Positions 47,871 to 59,859 of a stretch of DNA of 64,000 nucleotides are shown here, in pieces. Position 1 is the stretch's first letter, and every line of letters begins with the position of its first letter. This DNA is from Vibrio sp. MEBiC08052 (GTDB taxonomy: Bacteria > Pseudomonadota > Gammaproteobacteria > Enterobacterales > Vibrionaceae). The position numbers and the translations under genes were made by a program. The notes under the pieces are model-generated. The model was not told the origin of the DNA and did not search any database. It saw only the letters and a list, made by a program, of their open reading frames with translations. The stretch covers positions 3,106,631-3,170,630 of the forward strand of contig NZ_KQ947475.1 of the NCBI RefSeq assembly GCF_001506075.1. The letters run 5' to 3'.

Positions 47871-48345
47871 GGTGTTTCCCCTCAAGTAAAACGCAATGAC
47901 AATCCCATCAATATTTTGTCATTGTTATAAATATTATAGCCTTCCGATGCGACCATCATTTTTCTCACAGTGGTTCACAACATCATCATTGTTACCTGAA
48001 AATTGACTGAAACCGCTTCGAATGGGCAATGACTGACATACTAGCAAGAAAATAAGTTTCCTATAAGAAATTTTTATTGCCTACCGCTGCTTCAGCGGGT
48101 AATGTTAGACACATAATCATTCAGATTTTGCTAAAGATAACTTAGTAACATCATCTAAATTGGCTACGCTATGGAAAGAGTCGGACAACCCATGATTCAG
48201 GGTGAATGACACAACAAAACAGATTTTATTTTTTTGATGATGTTTTGCTGCCATTCACTGATTTTTTACGATACCTCAGGAATAAAATCATGAATCTGGT
48301 GACGCTCTGAGCACGAGTTATAATCGATTTTTTGGAGATAAATGC
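47871..48345. promoter_or_regulatory. Divergent regulatory region between regulator and gcvH
   Basis: These 475 non-coding bases carry one copy of the GTTTCCTATAA palindrome at 48056-48070. I looked for the conserved motifs of a glycine riboswitch and did not find them. In V. cholerae, as I recall, a glyA paralogue lies in this neighbourhood; none is present here. Confidence 0.5.
48056..48070. promoter_or_regulatory. Candidate operator between regulator and gcvH
   Basis: GTTTCCTATAAGAAA matches the site before gcvT in 14 of 15 positions and has TTTC/GAAA arms. It lies 186 bases before the regulator start and 276 before gcvH. Confidence 0.6.
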
Positions 48346-48723
48346 ATGGATAACACGCTGAAGTTTACCGACAGTCACGAATGGGTTCTCAATCACGGCG
48401 ACGGGACTGTTACCGTTGGCATTTCAGAACACGCACAACAAATGTTAGGTGATGTCGTATATGTGGAACTCCCTGATGTTGACAGTGACGTGGATGCTGG
48501 TGATAGCTTTTCATTGGTCGAATCCGTAAAAGCAGCATCTGATATCTATTCCCCGGTTAGCGGCATTATTATTGAAGTGAATGAAGATCTCGGTGATCGT
48601 CCTGAGCTGATTAACGAAGAGCCGTATGAAGGAGGGTGGATTGCCAAAATCCGCATGACGGATCCAACTGAATTGGATGATCTGAAAGACGAAGCAGAAT
48701 ATCTCAATACACTGGAAGACTGA
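48346..48723 (+). CDS. gcvH: Glycine cleavage system H protein
   Basis: This 125-residue lipoyl carrier has the motif SLVESVKAASDIYSP with Lys62 as the lipoylation site, and HEWV near the N-terminus. It shuttles the aminomethyl group between the P, T and L proteins. GGAG precedes the ATG. A terminator lies between it and gcvP, so the two may be expressed separately or with partial readthrough. Confidence 0.97.
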   Translation: MDNTLKFTDSHEWVLNHGDGTVTVGISEHAQQMLGDVVYVELPDVDSDVDAGDSFSLVESVKAASDIYSPVSGIIIEVNEDLGDRPELINEEPYEGGWIAKIRMTDPTELDDLKDEAEYLNTLED

Positions 48724-48730
48724 TCAACGA

Positions 48731-48764
48731 AAGCTGCTTACATCTCTTGTGTGCAGCTTTTTTT
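48731..48764 (+). terminator. Terminator of gcvH
   Basis: Stem AAGCTGC / GCAGCTT with a 15-base loop followed by seven T residues. Confidence 0.8.
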
Positions 48765-48821
48765 ATGCCCTGAATTCAGCTTATATCAACGGATACCTTT
48801 TGTGGTCACGGTAAGGAAATT

Positions 48822-51686
<2,865 letters not shown>

Positions 51687-51757
51687 AGTTGGGTTTGATG
51701 ACGATAATAAAGTTTGTGACCGTAATTAAGATTGTGACTGACTGAGTTATCAATAGC

Positions 51758-51785
51758 AAAGGCGAACCGAGTGGTTCGCCTTTTT
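51758..51785 (+). terminator. Terminator of gcvP
   Basis: Stem AAGGCGAACC / GGTTCGCC with loop GAGT and a run of five or more T residues, 72 bases past the stop. Confidence 0.93.
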
Positions 51786-52093
51786 GTTATGCTATAAAAC
51801 GTTTTTGGACATAAATGAGTCAGCCCAGATCTGGCTGACTCGAAGATGGACATTTCCGAGTTATGACTGGAATCAATAAGAGACTCATTCGAATTATACT
51901 ATGACTTGGTATTACACATAAATTATGTCTACACAACATCTCTTTGAATAAAATATTTTTTTAAATTTTCACCTTGCTTCAGCTAATCATCGAAAGCACC
52001 GAGTAATAGAAGTTAGACTAATTTACATTTAATTGTTGAAGAGTCTAAATTACTTATATTAATCAACTCGACTAACTAGAAGGAGAGTTTGTG
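51786..52093. other. AT-rich intergenic region after gcvP
   Basis: I see no gene here. Base composition shifts to AT-rich after the gcvP terminator and stays so to about 55.4 kb. Confidence 0.45.
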
Positions 52094-52924
52094 ATGAATG
52101 AAAAAGAAATTGAATTAATTATTAAAAGTTTTTTAGAGGGTGCAAAGACAATGTCATCAATGATGCTCAATAAAGCATCGACTCAGGATGGTGTTGGTTT
52201 GGCTGTTTATAATTCTGACTCAATTAGAAAGCTATTTTTAGGAGTTATAGAGTCAGAACAAACAAAAATCATATTAAAGGAGAATAACATATATATTAGT
52301 AATGAGGACAGAGAGAAAATCAAGAAATTAATAATGTTGAAGAATGGCCTTCCTATTTTAACACAGGGTATTGTTAGCTATGGAATAACAAAAAAAATAG
52401 CCGAAAGAGTTCCGTACAGTATCGCAGGTTACGTGTTATCAGTCGCATCTAGCGGAATTAGCGACCATATGTTAAAAAGAATACTTAATAGAGCCAACAA
52501 TCCCAATGGAAACCAATTACCAATTGCTCAGAGTAATGTTGATGTTGCTGAATTGGTTGAACAGGGAATCCAGCCTTTTGAGGCAGCACTTAGAATCATA
52601 GAATGGGCAGTAAATGTTGCAATTAATTACTTTGGATCTTGGTGGGATACCGAGGTAAGTGAGGAAGACAGTATTTTTCAAACACTTTTACTCACATTTT
52701 TTATCATATATCAATTAAGCGTTAACAAGTGGCAAGGTGCTAGTGATGTTCTTACAGATCTAGGATTTTATTTGATGTATCTTTCTGGATTAAAAGGGAT
52801 AGACGATAAGAAAGAAATAATTAACTCTTTCACCGAAAAATCTTTGCTGTTTACTGTAGGAGCTATACTTTCTTTAATTGGCATGATGACAAAATCCGAT
52901 ACAAGCAATTTAATTCGGCGTTAG
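52094..52924 (+). CDS. Uncharacterised orphan protein with membrane segments
   Basis: I recognise no family in these 276 residues. The N-terminal 130 are mixed helical (EKEIELIIKSFLEGAKTMSSMM). Two or three hydrophobic stretches follow (IFQTLLLTFFIIYQLSV, LGFYLMYLSGL, LLFTVGAILSLIGMM), so a membrane or pore-type protein is possible. GGAGAG six bases before the ATG at 52094 sets the start. Codons are AT-rich, unlike the gcv genes, which suggests recent acquisition. The adjacent transposase remnant agrees with that. Confidence 0.7.
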   Translation: MNEKEIELIIKSFLEGAKTMSSMMLNKASTQDGVGLAVYNSDSIRKLFLGVIESEQTKIILKENNIYISNEDREKIKKLIMLKNGLPILTQGIVSYGITKKIAERVPYSIAGYVLSVASSGISDHMLKRILNRANNPNGNQLPIAQSNVDVAELVEQGIQPFEAALRIIEWAVNVAINYFGSWWDTEVSEEDSIFQTLLLTFFIIYQLSVNKWQGASDVLTDLGFYLMYLSGLKGIDDKKEIINSFTEKSLLFTVGAILSLIGMMTKSDTSNLIRR

Positions 52925-52973
52925 TTAGATTTCCATACAAACATACACCCTAATTTGTACTAATTCAGACCTG

Positions 52974-53160
52974 ATCTGACAGTTACCCACTTTTCGACTT
53001 GGTGCCTGTCAGATTATATCTGAGCTAGATTCTTTTCGGCCCAGATGAGACTGTTCATTATTCTGTGTCACGCCCATTTTTATAAATCCAGGTATGGAGT
53101 GAGTCGGCCTTCAAAGTGGATACTGAGCTGAGACAGCGTCAGGTTCCAGTTTTGCAACCC
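52974..53160 (-). pseudogene. Remnant of an IS256/Mutator-type transposase
   Basis: On the minus strand 53160-53080 reads GLQNWNLTLSQLSIHFEGRL and a short tail before a stop. I read this as the C-terminal end of an IS256-family transposase (compare NW...LNQ...FE.R). Upstream in that frame there is a stop nine codons away, so only a scrap remains. The inverted pair ATCTGACAG/CTGTCAGAT at 52974-53014 may be part of the old element end. Confidence 0.45.
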
Positions 53161-53300
53161 TAGCGCTCCGAATCAGTCTTAGGTAACCGACATCACGTAT
53201 ATTAAAACACATGGGGGCAGGTCAACAATTCTAAACGACATTTCGAGGTAAGTGCGTAATTAATCACAAATAATTTCAATACTGACCAAATCCTATAAAT

Positions 53301-54188
53301 CTAATCTCTATGAATTTTAAGTATATCTATAAATGCTCTCATCGATGATGTTATGTTTCGACCTTGTGGGTAATAAAGACATAAAGTTGGCCAATCAGGA
53401 GTCCATTCATCTAATAGTGAAATCAGTTGACCAGAGTTTATATAAGATCTAGCAAAATGATAACTGGTATAACCGACACCTACCCCTGCTAAGCAAGCAT
53501 CCAACACTAAACTATATGAATTTACCGTCAATCGTCCTGGAACATCTATTACGATATTTTCTTGATCACAGATAAATTCCCATTTAAACCTCCTACCACT
53601 AGGGTAACGTTCTCTAATACATTGATGATGATGCAAATCATCTGGGGTAGAAGGAACCCCACTCTTTTTTAAGTATTGTGGAGAAGCAACGACTACCATT
53701 TTCCTATTAGTTTCTATAGGAATAGCAATCATATCCTTAGGTATATTATTTATACTTCTGATGCCAGCATCGTATCCTTCTGAGACAATATCAATCATTC
53801 TTCCTTCACATATTAATTCAACTTCCATTTTGGGGTATTGTTTTAAATAGACAGCAATAAGTGGATCAACAATTTGCCTTGCGACCGCTTCATCAGTATT
53901 AATACGTATTGTTCCCATATGTTGAGATCTGATATCTCTGACTTCCGAAATAGCTAGATTAATTTCACTTAATGCTGGCTCTATTTTTAAAAGGAAATGT
54001 TTTCCAGCATCAGTTAAAGAAACACTCCTAGTTGTTCGGTTGAACAATCTAGCTCCTATTTCATTCTCGACATTCGCTATTGTCCTGCTTAGTGAAGAAG
54101 TTGACACGCCTAAAGTCTGCGACGCAGACCGAAAGTTACATTCTCTTGCGAGTATCGTCACTGCTGTTAAATCACCAATTGACACCAT
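53301..54188 (-). CDS. LysR-family transcriptional regulator
   Basis: The 295-residue protein has an N-terminal winged helix (DLTAVTILARECNFRSASQTLGVSTSSLSRTIANVENEIGARLFNRTTRSVSLTDAG) and a LysR substrate domain (GTIRINTDEAVARQIVDPLIAVYLKQYPKMEVEL). It is divergent from the NTF2-like/SDR pair and is probably their regulator. Its codons are AT-rich, as in the rest of this segment. Confidence 0.93.
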   Translation of the reverse strand: MVSIGDLTAVTILARECNFRSASQTLGVSTSSLSRTIANVENEIGARLFNRTTRSVSLTDAGKHFLLKIEPALSEINLAISEVRDIRSQHMGTIRINTDEAVARQIVDPLIAVYLKQYPKMEVELICEGRMIDIVSEGYDAGIRSINNIPKDMIAIPIETNRKMVVVASPQYLKKSGVPSTPDDLHHHQCIRERYPSGRRFKWEFICDQENIVIDVPGRLTVNSYSLVLDACLAGVGVGYTSYHFARSYINSGQLISLLDEWTPDWPTLCLYYPQGRNITSSMRAFIDILKIHRD

Positions 54189-54296
54189 GATTATCCCGTT
54201 TTTTAGAACAGTACATAAACAATAATCCCACTTATAACATTAAACATTAACGATTACACTCTAATAAAACTGATAGCCATTAATAAGGAACGAAAA

Positions 54297-54635
54297 ATGA
54301 GTACGCCATCTTTAAATCTAACAGCATACAACGCGATAGATATTTATTTTAACGCTGAAGCATCTCCTGATGATTTTCAATCCGCATTCGATGTCAACGC
54401 AGTAGTGGTAGATGAAATGCAACAATATGTGGGTATAAAAAGTATACTTGAGTGGCGCGACGCGTCTCGTCAGAAATATCAATACACTTCGAGACCAATT
54501 GAAATCACTCAAGTAGCTAACAAAACCATCGTTAAATCTATCGTAGAAGGCAATTTCCCGGGAAGCCCTGTTTCATTGAGTTACGAGTTTTATATCGCTA
54601 ATGACAAAATTGAAAAATTGGAGATATTGGGATGA
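54297..54635 (+). CDS. NTF2-like (SnoaL-type) protein
   Basis: This small protein of 112 residues has the cone-fold pattern of SnoaL/NTF2-like proteins: an N-terminal helix (LTAYNAIDIYFNAEASPDDFQSAFDVNAVVVDEMQQYVGIKSILEWRDASRQKYQYTSRPIEI) followed by curved strands and YEFYIANDKIEKLEILG. Such proteins bind or isomerise small hydrophobic compounds. AAGGA precedes the ATG. Its stop overlaps the SDR start (ATGA), so the two are coupled. Confidence 0.85.
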   Translation: MSTPSLNLTAYNAIDIYFNAEASPDDFQSAFDVNAVVVDEMQQYVGIKSILEWRDASRQKYQYTSRPIEITQVANKTIVKSIVEGNFPGSPVSLSYEFYIANDKIEKLEILG

Positions 54636-55414
54636 GCTTTGATTTATCACTTAGTGGGAAAACTGCTCTGGTAACGGCAGGAACTAAAGGTACGGGGTTG
54701 GCTGTAGTGAATGCACTTTTGGCACAGGGGGTTCAGGTTATCACGGCTGCAAGAGAATTACCTTCAACTCAAACTGAAAACTTAACCTTTGTAAAGGCAG
54801 ATCTTTCAACGAAACAAGGCTGCAAACACCTCATTGACGCAATTATGGAGCAATTTGACTCTCTTGATATTATCGTACATGTCCTAGGTGGTTCAAAAAG
54901 TCCCGGCGGAGGTTACCAAAAACTCGATGATGATATTTGGTTAGACGAACTTTCTTTGAATCTTTTTCCTGCTGTAAGACTAGACAGATCATTACTACCT
55001 TCGATGGTTAAAAACAGAAAAGGAGTAGTAGTTCATGTTACATCGATACAAAGTTCATTGCCTTTACCTGAAGCCACAACAGCCTATGCTGCTTCTAAAG
55101 CTGCTCTTTCAGCTTATAGTAAATCAATATCCAAAGAGATATCTCAATTCGGCGTACGAGTAATACGTGTTTCACCTGGATGGATAGAAAACGAAGCAGC
55201 AAATAAGCTCGTTGAACGTATTTCAAAAGAAGCAAATACTGATTTGACAGGAGGAAAAGAAATTATCATGAGTTCATTGGGAGGGATTCCACTTGGTCGC
55301 CCCAATACTCCAGAAGAGGTCGCTGATCTAATAACATTCTTAGTTTCAGAACGAGCCAGTTCAATAACAGGTAGCGAATACGTAATAGATGGAGGAACGA
55401 TTCCTACGGTATAG
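54632..55414 (+). CDS. Short-chain dehydrogenase/reductase
   Basis: The 260-residue SDR has a cofactor motif variant TAGTKGTGLAV, an NAG-like segment (HVLGGSKSPGG), the catalytic pair in YAASK with the preceding serine TSIQSS, and the C-terminal ITGSEYVIDGG. It likely reduces or oxidises a small hydroxyl or carbonyl compound with NAD(P)H. It is coupled to the NTF2-like gene and divergent from LysR. The set resembles horizontally spread detoxification cassettes. Confidence 0.93.
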   Translation: MSFDLSLSGKTALVTAGTKGTGLAVVNALLAQGVQVITAARELPSTQTENLTFVKADLSTKQGCKHLIDAIMEQFDSLDIIVHVLGGSKSPGGGYQKLDDDIWLDELSLNLFPAVRLDRSLLPSMVKNRKGVVVHVTSIQSSLPLPEATTAYAASKAALSAYSKSISKEISQFGVRVIRVSPGWIENEAANKLVERISKEANTDLTGGKEIIMSSLGGIPLGRPNTPEEVADLITFLVSERASSITGSEYVIDGGTIPTV

Positions 55415-55421
55415 TCCCCAA

Positions 55422-55733
55422 TCATTCAGTAAGAATTAGACGGAAAAAGCTACGCTCATAGCTCATTACGCAATCTGTTTCTTCTGCATACTTGAATGCA
55501 GCTTTACAGTTTTCGTCTAATGCTGATTTATGACGGTATTTTTCATATTCAGATAAGGATGGAAATGAAAACAACGCCATTGCAATATTATTCGCTCCTT
55601 CCGACGGTAAAAAATATCCATGATGTATACCACCAAACTGTTCAACGAGCGGAATCCACATACGGGCATATTGTTCAAATTCGGGGATTTTCTTTGGGTC
55701 AATAACGTATCTAACGTAGCAGCAATTTGTAAG
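55422..55733 (-). pseudogene. NIPSNAP-family protein, 5' end damaged
   Basis: The frame from 55733 to 55422 reads CCYVRYVIDPKKIPEFEQYARMW and on through WIPLVEQFGGIHHGYFLPSEGANNIAMALFSFPSLSEYEKYR, a typical NIPSNAP protein. Family members start MITCYVRY or similar. Here the position of the start codon reads CTT and no ATG, GTG or TTG is in frame upstream before the match ends. The first ATG is 23 codons inside (55661). The gene looks 5'-truncated or has lost its start. It converges with the SDR gene. Confidence 0.7.
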
Positions 55734-55949
55734 AAATGAGCGCGGTTTTTGTACTCCGGGTGTACCTTGACCAAATCATCGATATTTTTCAGGTAAAGGG
55801 GCTGGTGCGAGTGAGGCGTCAGAATAGCAAAGGCCGCAGACGAATATCTGCGGCCTTGAATATGGCGAGAAGTATCAGATTGAAATTCCTCCTCGCGAAT
55901 GTGTTGCTTCATTGTGGGCAAAAAATATTTCGCCCACGCTGATGATGGC
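55734..55949. terminator. Intergenic region with two hairpins
   Basis: Positions 55830-55857 hold AAGGCCGCAGA / TCTGCGGCCTT with a six-base loop, and 55914-55937 hold GTGGGC / GCCCAC. Both lie past the xylanase stop and probably terminate it on the minus strand. A 134-codon ORF through the first hairpin is rejected. Confidence 0.65.
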
Positions 55950-57632
55950 CTATGGCGCGACGGCTTTACCGCTGTATGGGTCGATCCGGCCGGGGCATAA
56001 CCCTTTCGCTTTCAAATTACGGGCAATTTGCGCAACGGCGTTGTTGGTGTTGCTGTAACCATCGTGCATTAAAATCACCTGTCCGTTTTGTAGTCGGTTG
56101 GCGGCATTGACAATGGCGCTGGTGCTGGCGTTGTTCCAGTCTTGAGAATCCACATCCCAAGTAATCACGCGCATTCCAAGATTTTGTGCTGCCTGCTGGA
56201 TGGTTGAGTTTACCTCACCATATGGCGGACGGTACAAAGTCGGTGCCGGTGCGCCGGCATTTTGGATGGCCTGATTGGTCCGGCTTAGCTCGTTGATAAC
56301 TTGCTGATAGCTGAAACCAGTCATGTGGGGATGGGTATAGCTGTGGTTTTGCGGCTCACCCACCTCTTTCATGCGAGAGATCAGCGACGGATTATTACTG
56401 GCGCGCTGCCCCCAGACAAACCATGTGACCGGTTTAAGATTATTTTGCTTCAGCAGGTTGACGAGTGTCGCTGTATTGCTGGTCGGGCCGTCATCAAAAG
56501 TGATGCCGACATAACCATTGCACACAGCGTTATTATTGCCACCGCTTCCATTCCCACCGTTGGCAGAGCAGTTGCCGCTAAAGCAAGCATCGGTATTCCC
56601 AAAACCAATCACACCATTACAGTCCATATTTCCAGAATATGAACCACCACCACACTTACCATTGTCATAAGTAGAGGTGTTGTATTCCATATCTGTAGCC
56701 TTGCGGGTTTCACCGTTGGCATAAACCCAGTCTAATACGACATCACGGCCAGTGGCATCGTTGTCATATTGAACTTGGATATCGCCAGCCGCTCTACCGC
56801 GGTAGGTATACTCCTGAAAACTGTTGCTGAGGTTCCAGTCGGCGACCGCAGTCCCGTTAATCAGTAGGTTGATGTGCTCTTGGCCGCTGATACCCATTGC
56901 GCGGACCACAATGTCAGTACTGCTCGGGCCGACACTGCCACCGCCATTATCACCGCCACTGCTACCCAGCGTGATATTCGAGCTACCACTGCTTTGATAG
57001 CCTTCGGTAGCCATCACCATGTAATTGAAGGTTCCGAGGTTTAAACCCTTGCTGGCCCAGGCGTCAAAGTGATTGCCGGTGGTAATCGTACCGCCAGTGC
57101 GTTTTTGCTGACGCACACTCCAGTATTGATAGAATGTGGATTTGTCCCCTTCAATCGAAGGTTTGTCTACCCGCAGGGTGCGATAGATATCGTAGGTGCC
57201 GCCGTCGGTATTCACGGTGCCGTAATAGGTTCCGCCGGTACCGGGTCGATAGCTGCCCCAGTTATCGACGATGTAATACTCAACCAGCGGATTGGTTGTC
57301 CAGCCGTACAGCGCCAGATAGCCGTTACCGGAAGGGTTAAAGGTACCAGAATAATTTACGGTGCGGCGTCCGCCCGGGTTCCAGCCTTTACCGCCAACCC
57401 AGTTGCCGGTGTTGCGCCATTGCGAGCTGTAATTACCGCCATCTCCCAAAGTCATCGAGACGGTGCCCGGGGCATCGGTCCAGAACGAATAGTAGTAACC
57501 ATTGTGGGTGCCTGTTTCGTTCGAGGTAAGGGTTTTTGCTTCACTGACAGTTGCTGACAAAGCGGCCGCAGTGACGGTCAGAATCGTCAAAAATTTTTTT
57601 GCACGACTGGCAGAGGTTTTCGTTATGCCCAT
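55950..57632 (-). CDS. Secreted GH11 xylanase - CBM60-like - CE4 acetylxylan esterase
   Basis: The 560-residue protein has a signal peptide (to SEA-KT) and three modules. GH11 spans about 35-215, with the nucleophile in [14 protein letters not shown] (Glu118) and acid/base in [10 protein letters not shown] (Glu210). A Gly/Ser linker leads to a CBM60/36-like xylan-binding domain at 240-330 ([47 protein letters not shown]). CE4 spans 371-543, with FDDGP (Asp380/381) and HSYTHPH (metal-binding histidines). It would cut xylan and remove its acetyl groups. Cellvibrio has similar multi-module enzymes. GGAG eight bases before the ATG at 57632 sets the start. Confidence 0.93.
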   Translation of the reverse strand: MGITKTSASRAKKFLTILTVTAAALSATVSEAKTLTSNETGTHNGYYYSFWTDAPGTVSMTLGDGGNYSSQWRNTGNWVGGKGWNPGGRRTVNYSGTFNPSGNGYLALYGWTTNPLVEYYIVDNWGSYRPGTGGTYYGTVNTDGGTYDIYRTLRVDKPSIEGDKSTFYQYWSVRQQKRTGGTITTGNHFDAWASKGLNLGTFNYMVMATEGYQSSGSSNITLGSSGGDNGGGSVGPSSTDIVVRAMGISGQEHINLLINGTAVADWNLSNSFQEYTYRGRAAGDIQVQYDNDATGRDVVLDWVYANGETRKATDMEYNTSTYDNGKCGGGSYSGNMDCNGVIGFGNTDACFSGNCSANGGNGSGGNNNAVCNGYVGITFDDGPTSNTATLVNLLKQNNLKPVTWFVWGQRASNNPSLISRMKEVGEPQNHSYTHPHMTGFSYQQVINELSRTNQAIQNAGAPAPTLYRPPYGEVNSTIQQAAQNLGMRVITWDVDSQDWNNASTSAIVNAANRLQNGQVILMHDGYSNTNNAVAQIARNLKAKGLCPGRIDPYSGKAVAP

Positions 57633-57685
57633 TATAATTCTCCAGTTTGGCCTCTCAACCAATACCACTTACAGAGGTTGGGCCG

Positions 57686-57738
57686 TTAAGTACAATTTAC
57701 TTTTAAGTACAGTTTGCTTTTTAAGCACGATTTGCTTT
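57686..57738. repeat. Three tandem 17-18-bp direct repeats upstream of the xylanase gene
   Basis: Units begin at 57686, 57703 and 57721: TTAAGTACAATTTACTT, TTAAGTACAGTTTGCTTT and TTAAGCACGATTTGCTTT. They lie 50-110 bases before the start codon. The period near 18 bp is unusual for a simple UTR and could be a regulator-binding array. Confidence 0.7.
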
Positions 57739-58405
57739 CTTGCAAGCAAACTTTTGTTTGACTTAACACACGACTTTTATGGTTAAAAGAGTTAAGTGAT
57801 AAATATTGTAGAAGCCATATCCAGAATGGACAATGCAAATATTTCCGAAGATGAATGCACTTAAAATAAAAAGTAATTTGACAATACAATTATCAAAAAA
57901 AACAATAGATTTATCCACTTCAAATGATGATTGTGATGATGGTTCAGTATTTAACATTATTTATTGTCACATTTAAAATAAAATGATATTTCATACACTT
58001 AAAAATAAGCCCATACTATAATTCATATTATACGGTTGAATTTATCAGAGTTAAATATACAATTCACGAACGAAAAGTTGCTATTTAAATTTTTGTGATT
58101 TCATTTATGGTGATATAAAACATCTTAACGTTCCGTAGCCATAATTACATTATCCATCCTGTTTATTTTCGATTAAATATTCCTTTTATTCAAACTTAAC
58201 CAAATTTCAAAATGATATATTCAATTCGCTTTCTTTGCGACAGTATGACTGCCACCAGAAGTGAGCCGGATAACCGCTAAAGACGCCCGGTGAACCACAA
58301 CATGACCGATATCAAAATTGTCACAGTGACTCCTACGGTAAACGGGGAACTGACCTGAAAGAGGCCGTCAAGAACATCGGGCCGGGCAGATAAATAAACA
58401 GACAT

Positions 58406-58437
58406 AAAAAAAGCCAATCACAAGGTCGTGATTGGCT
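58406..58437 (-). terminator. Terminator downstream of the channel operon
   Basis: Stem AGCCAATCAC / GTGATTGGCT with a six-base loop and seven T residues on the minus strand. Confidence 0.85.
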
Positions 58438-58482
58438 ATCAATATGAACAAATTTGGTTCACTAACAACGTCAGTTGGCTAG

Positions 58483-58509
58483 GTGATCCTTCGGCTTAAA
58501 AAGGATCAC
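58483..58509 (-). other. Perfect stem-loop before the terminator
   Basis: GTGATCCTT / AAGGATCAC forms a nine-bp stem with a nine-base loop, 200 bases past the MFS stop. No clear T tract is seen. Confidence 0.5.
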
Positions 58510-58713
58510 TTCTATTAATGCACTATACATGCCAACTTTTTACATAAATATAATATATTGTTTTTATTGGATATTTTTTATTAAGAAATCAATTTATAGC
58601 ATATTGACTCATAATCAATTCTCAAAATGGAAATATTTTAGCAATTTGCGAAAAATCCACTCCTGAAAGCATAATCAAGACAATCACTGGCTCTATTTGT
58701 GTGGTTATCCGGT

Positions 58714-59859
58714 CTACTCGTATGTCCGTCTGGGTGCCAACATCTCGTACACCGCGAACATCAGGAGCAGGCAGCCAAAGACCATGAATACCGCGGTCAT
58801 ACCTTCTGAACCAAATGTATCGAGCATCGCGCCAATCAGCAGTAAACCGATAATGCCACCAAAAGAATCCATTAGGGTGTAACTCATATTGGCAGACATT
58901 TGATCCTGTTGGCAAAAGCGTTCTCCCATCACCGTCAGACCAATCCCGTAGATTCCGCCCATACAACCGCCCCAGACAAACAGTAATACCAACGCAACCC
59001 AATATTTCGCATAGACGGCCATTGACAGAAAAACAGCACAAACCACAGATCCAAAAATACAGCACAACACCACCGTTCGTCGGTTCAGAATCGAGGCAAA
59101 AGCACTCATGAGAATACCAAGGCTGACGCTACCGATCATAAACATGGTCAGTAGCAGCTGCGCTTGTGGTTCAGACAAACCATTATGTAACCCGTACAAG
59201 GTCAAAAATCCCGGCAAACCAAAAAAGCTAATCCCGCCGACAAACGCAGCCACCAGAATAATTTTGGCGTGCCGGAAAGCAAAACTGAACCGGACAACCC
59301 CCAAGCGATGCATCGCTTGTCCCCTTGCTTTCAAACCGAGACAGAGCAGTAACGGCAACAACGTAATCAATGCGCCGGTCTCAAACCGCCAGTCTATCGT
59401 GAGATGAATCAGTTGGACAATGATCGGCCCTAGAGCAATACCGCAAGAGAGCGCTGAAGAGTACAATCCCATGGTTAAACCCTTCGCTTTGCCTTGCACG
59501 CTGATATTCAGCCAAGTCTGGAGTAACACCAGCAGCATCCCCGTTGACAAACCATAGCTAAAAATACCGATCAGCCATAAACCATAGTGCACTGCATGAG
59601 CCATCAGGAGTAAGCTCAGAGCTCTGAATAACGTTAATATCAGTAACGAAATCAGGATACCGAAGTGGCTCAGATACCGACTCAACGGGCGGTAAAACAG
59701 CAGAACACCGATAATTTCAAACGCCATCGCGATCCCGATAGCCGTATTACCAATCCCCTGCTCATCCATAACCACAGGTATCGTGACATAGTTAATGCCG
59801 GAGGAGAGCTGAACCAGTAGGGTAGCTATGATAAGTATCATCGGTGCATAGGTTTTCAT
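58714..59859 (-). CDS. MFS transporter
   Basis: The 381-residue protein has twelve predicted TM helices in two six-helix halves (YVTIPVVMDEQGIGNTAIGIAMAFEIIGVLLFYRPLSRYLSHFG, KGLTMGLYSSALSCGIALGPIIVQLI, and VLLFVWGGCMGGIYGIGLTVMGERF). It resembles the sugar-/drug-efflux group of MFS carriers (YcaD-like), but no substrate can be read from sequence. Its start overlaps the sensor stop by ATGA, with AAGGAG eight bases upstream. As the last gene of the operon, it may export or exchange the decarboxylase product or substrate. Confidence 0.92.
   Translation of the reverse strand: MKTYAPMILIIATLLVQLSSGINYVTIPVVMDEQGIGNTAIGIAMAFEIIGVLLFYRPLSRYLSHFGILISLLILTLFRALSLLLMAHAVHYGLWLIGIFSYGLSTGMLLVLLQTWLNISVQGKAKGLTMGLYSSALSCGIALGPIIVQLIHLTIDWRFETGALITLLPLLLCLGLKARGQAMHRLGVVRFSFAFRHAKIILVAAFVGGISFFGLPGFLTLYGLHNGLSEPQAQLLLTMFMIGSVSLGILMSAFASILNRRTVVLCCIFGSVVCAVFLSMAVYAKYWVALVLLFVWGGCMGGIYGIGLTVMGERFCQQDQMSANMSYTLMDSFGGIIGLLLIGAMLDTFGSEGMTAVFMVFGCLLLMFAVYEMLAPRRTYE

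Larger units (their letters stand above)
57633..58713. other. Long intergenic region upstream of the xylanase gene
   Basis: About 1.1 kb has no convincing gene and is very AT-rich. It holds the tandem repeats at 57686-57738 and, at 58240-58395, a GC-richer patch with short open stretches but several stops, possibly a decayed gene. Two hairpins lie near its right end (58412-58437 and 58483-58509). Confidence 0.5.

Noticed and set aside
47886..48345. Possible glycine riboswitch upstream of gcvH
   Set aside because: The conserved glycine-aptamer core sequences are not found; the palindromic operators are a better explanation.
55517..55921. 134-codon minus-strand ORF across the NIPSNAP 5' region
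   Set aside because: It runs through a perfect terminator-like hairpin and overlaps the NIPSNAP frame, which has clear homology.
58441..58510. Possible integron attC site (AACAACG ... GTTGGCT)
   Set aside because: The spacing and second pair of core sites do not match; the stretch forms a plain hairpin and no cassette genes follow.
58622..59065. 147-codon ORF overlapping the MFS gene
   Set aside because: It is an out-of-frame reading of the MFS C-terminus with Cys/Trp-rich, unprotein-like composition.
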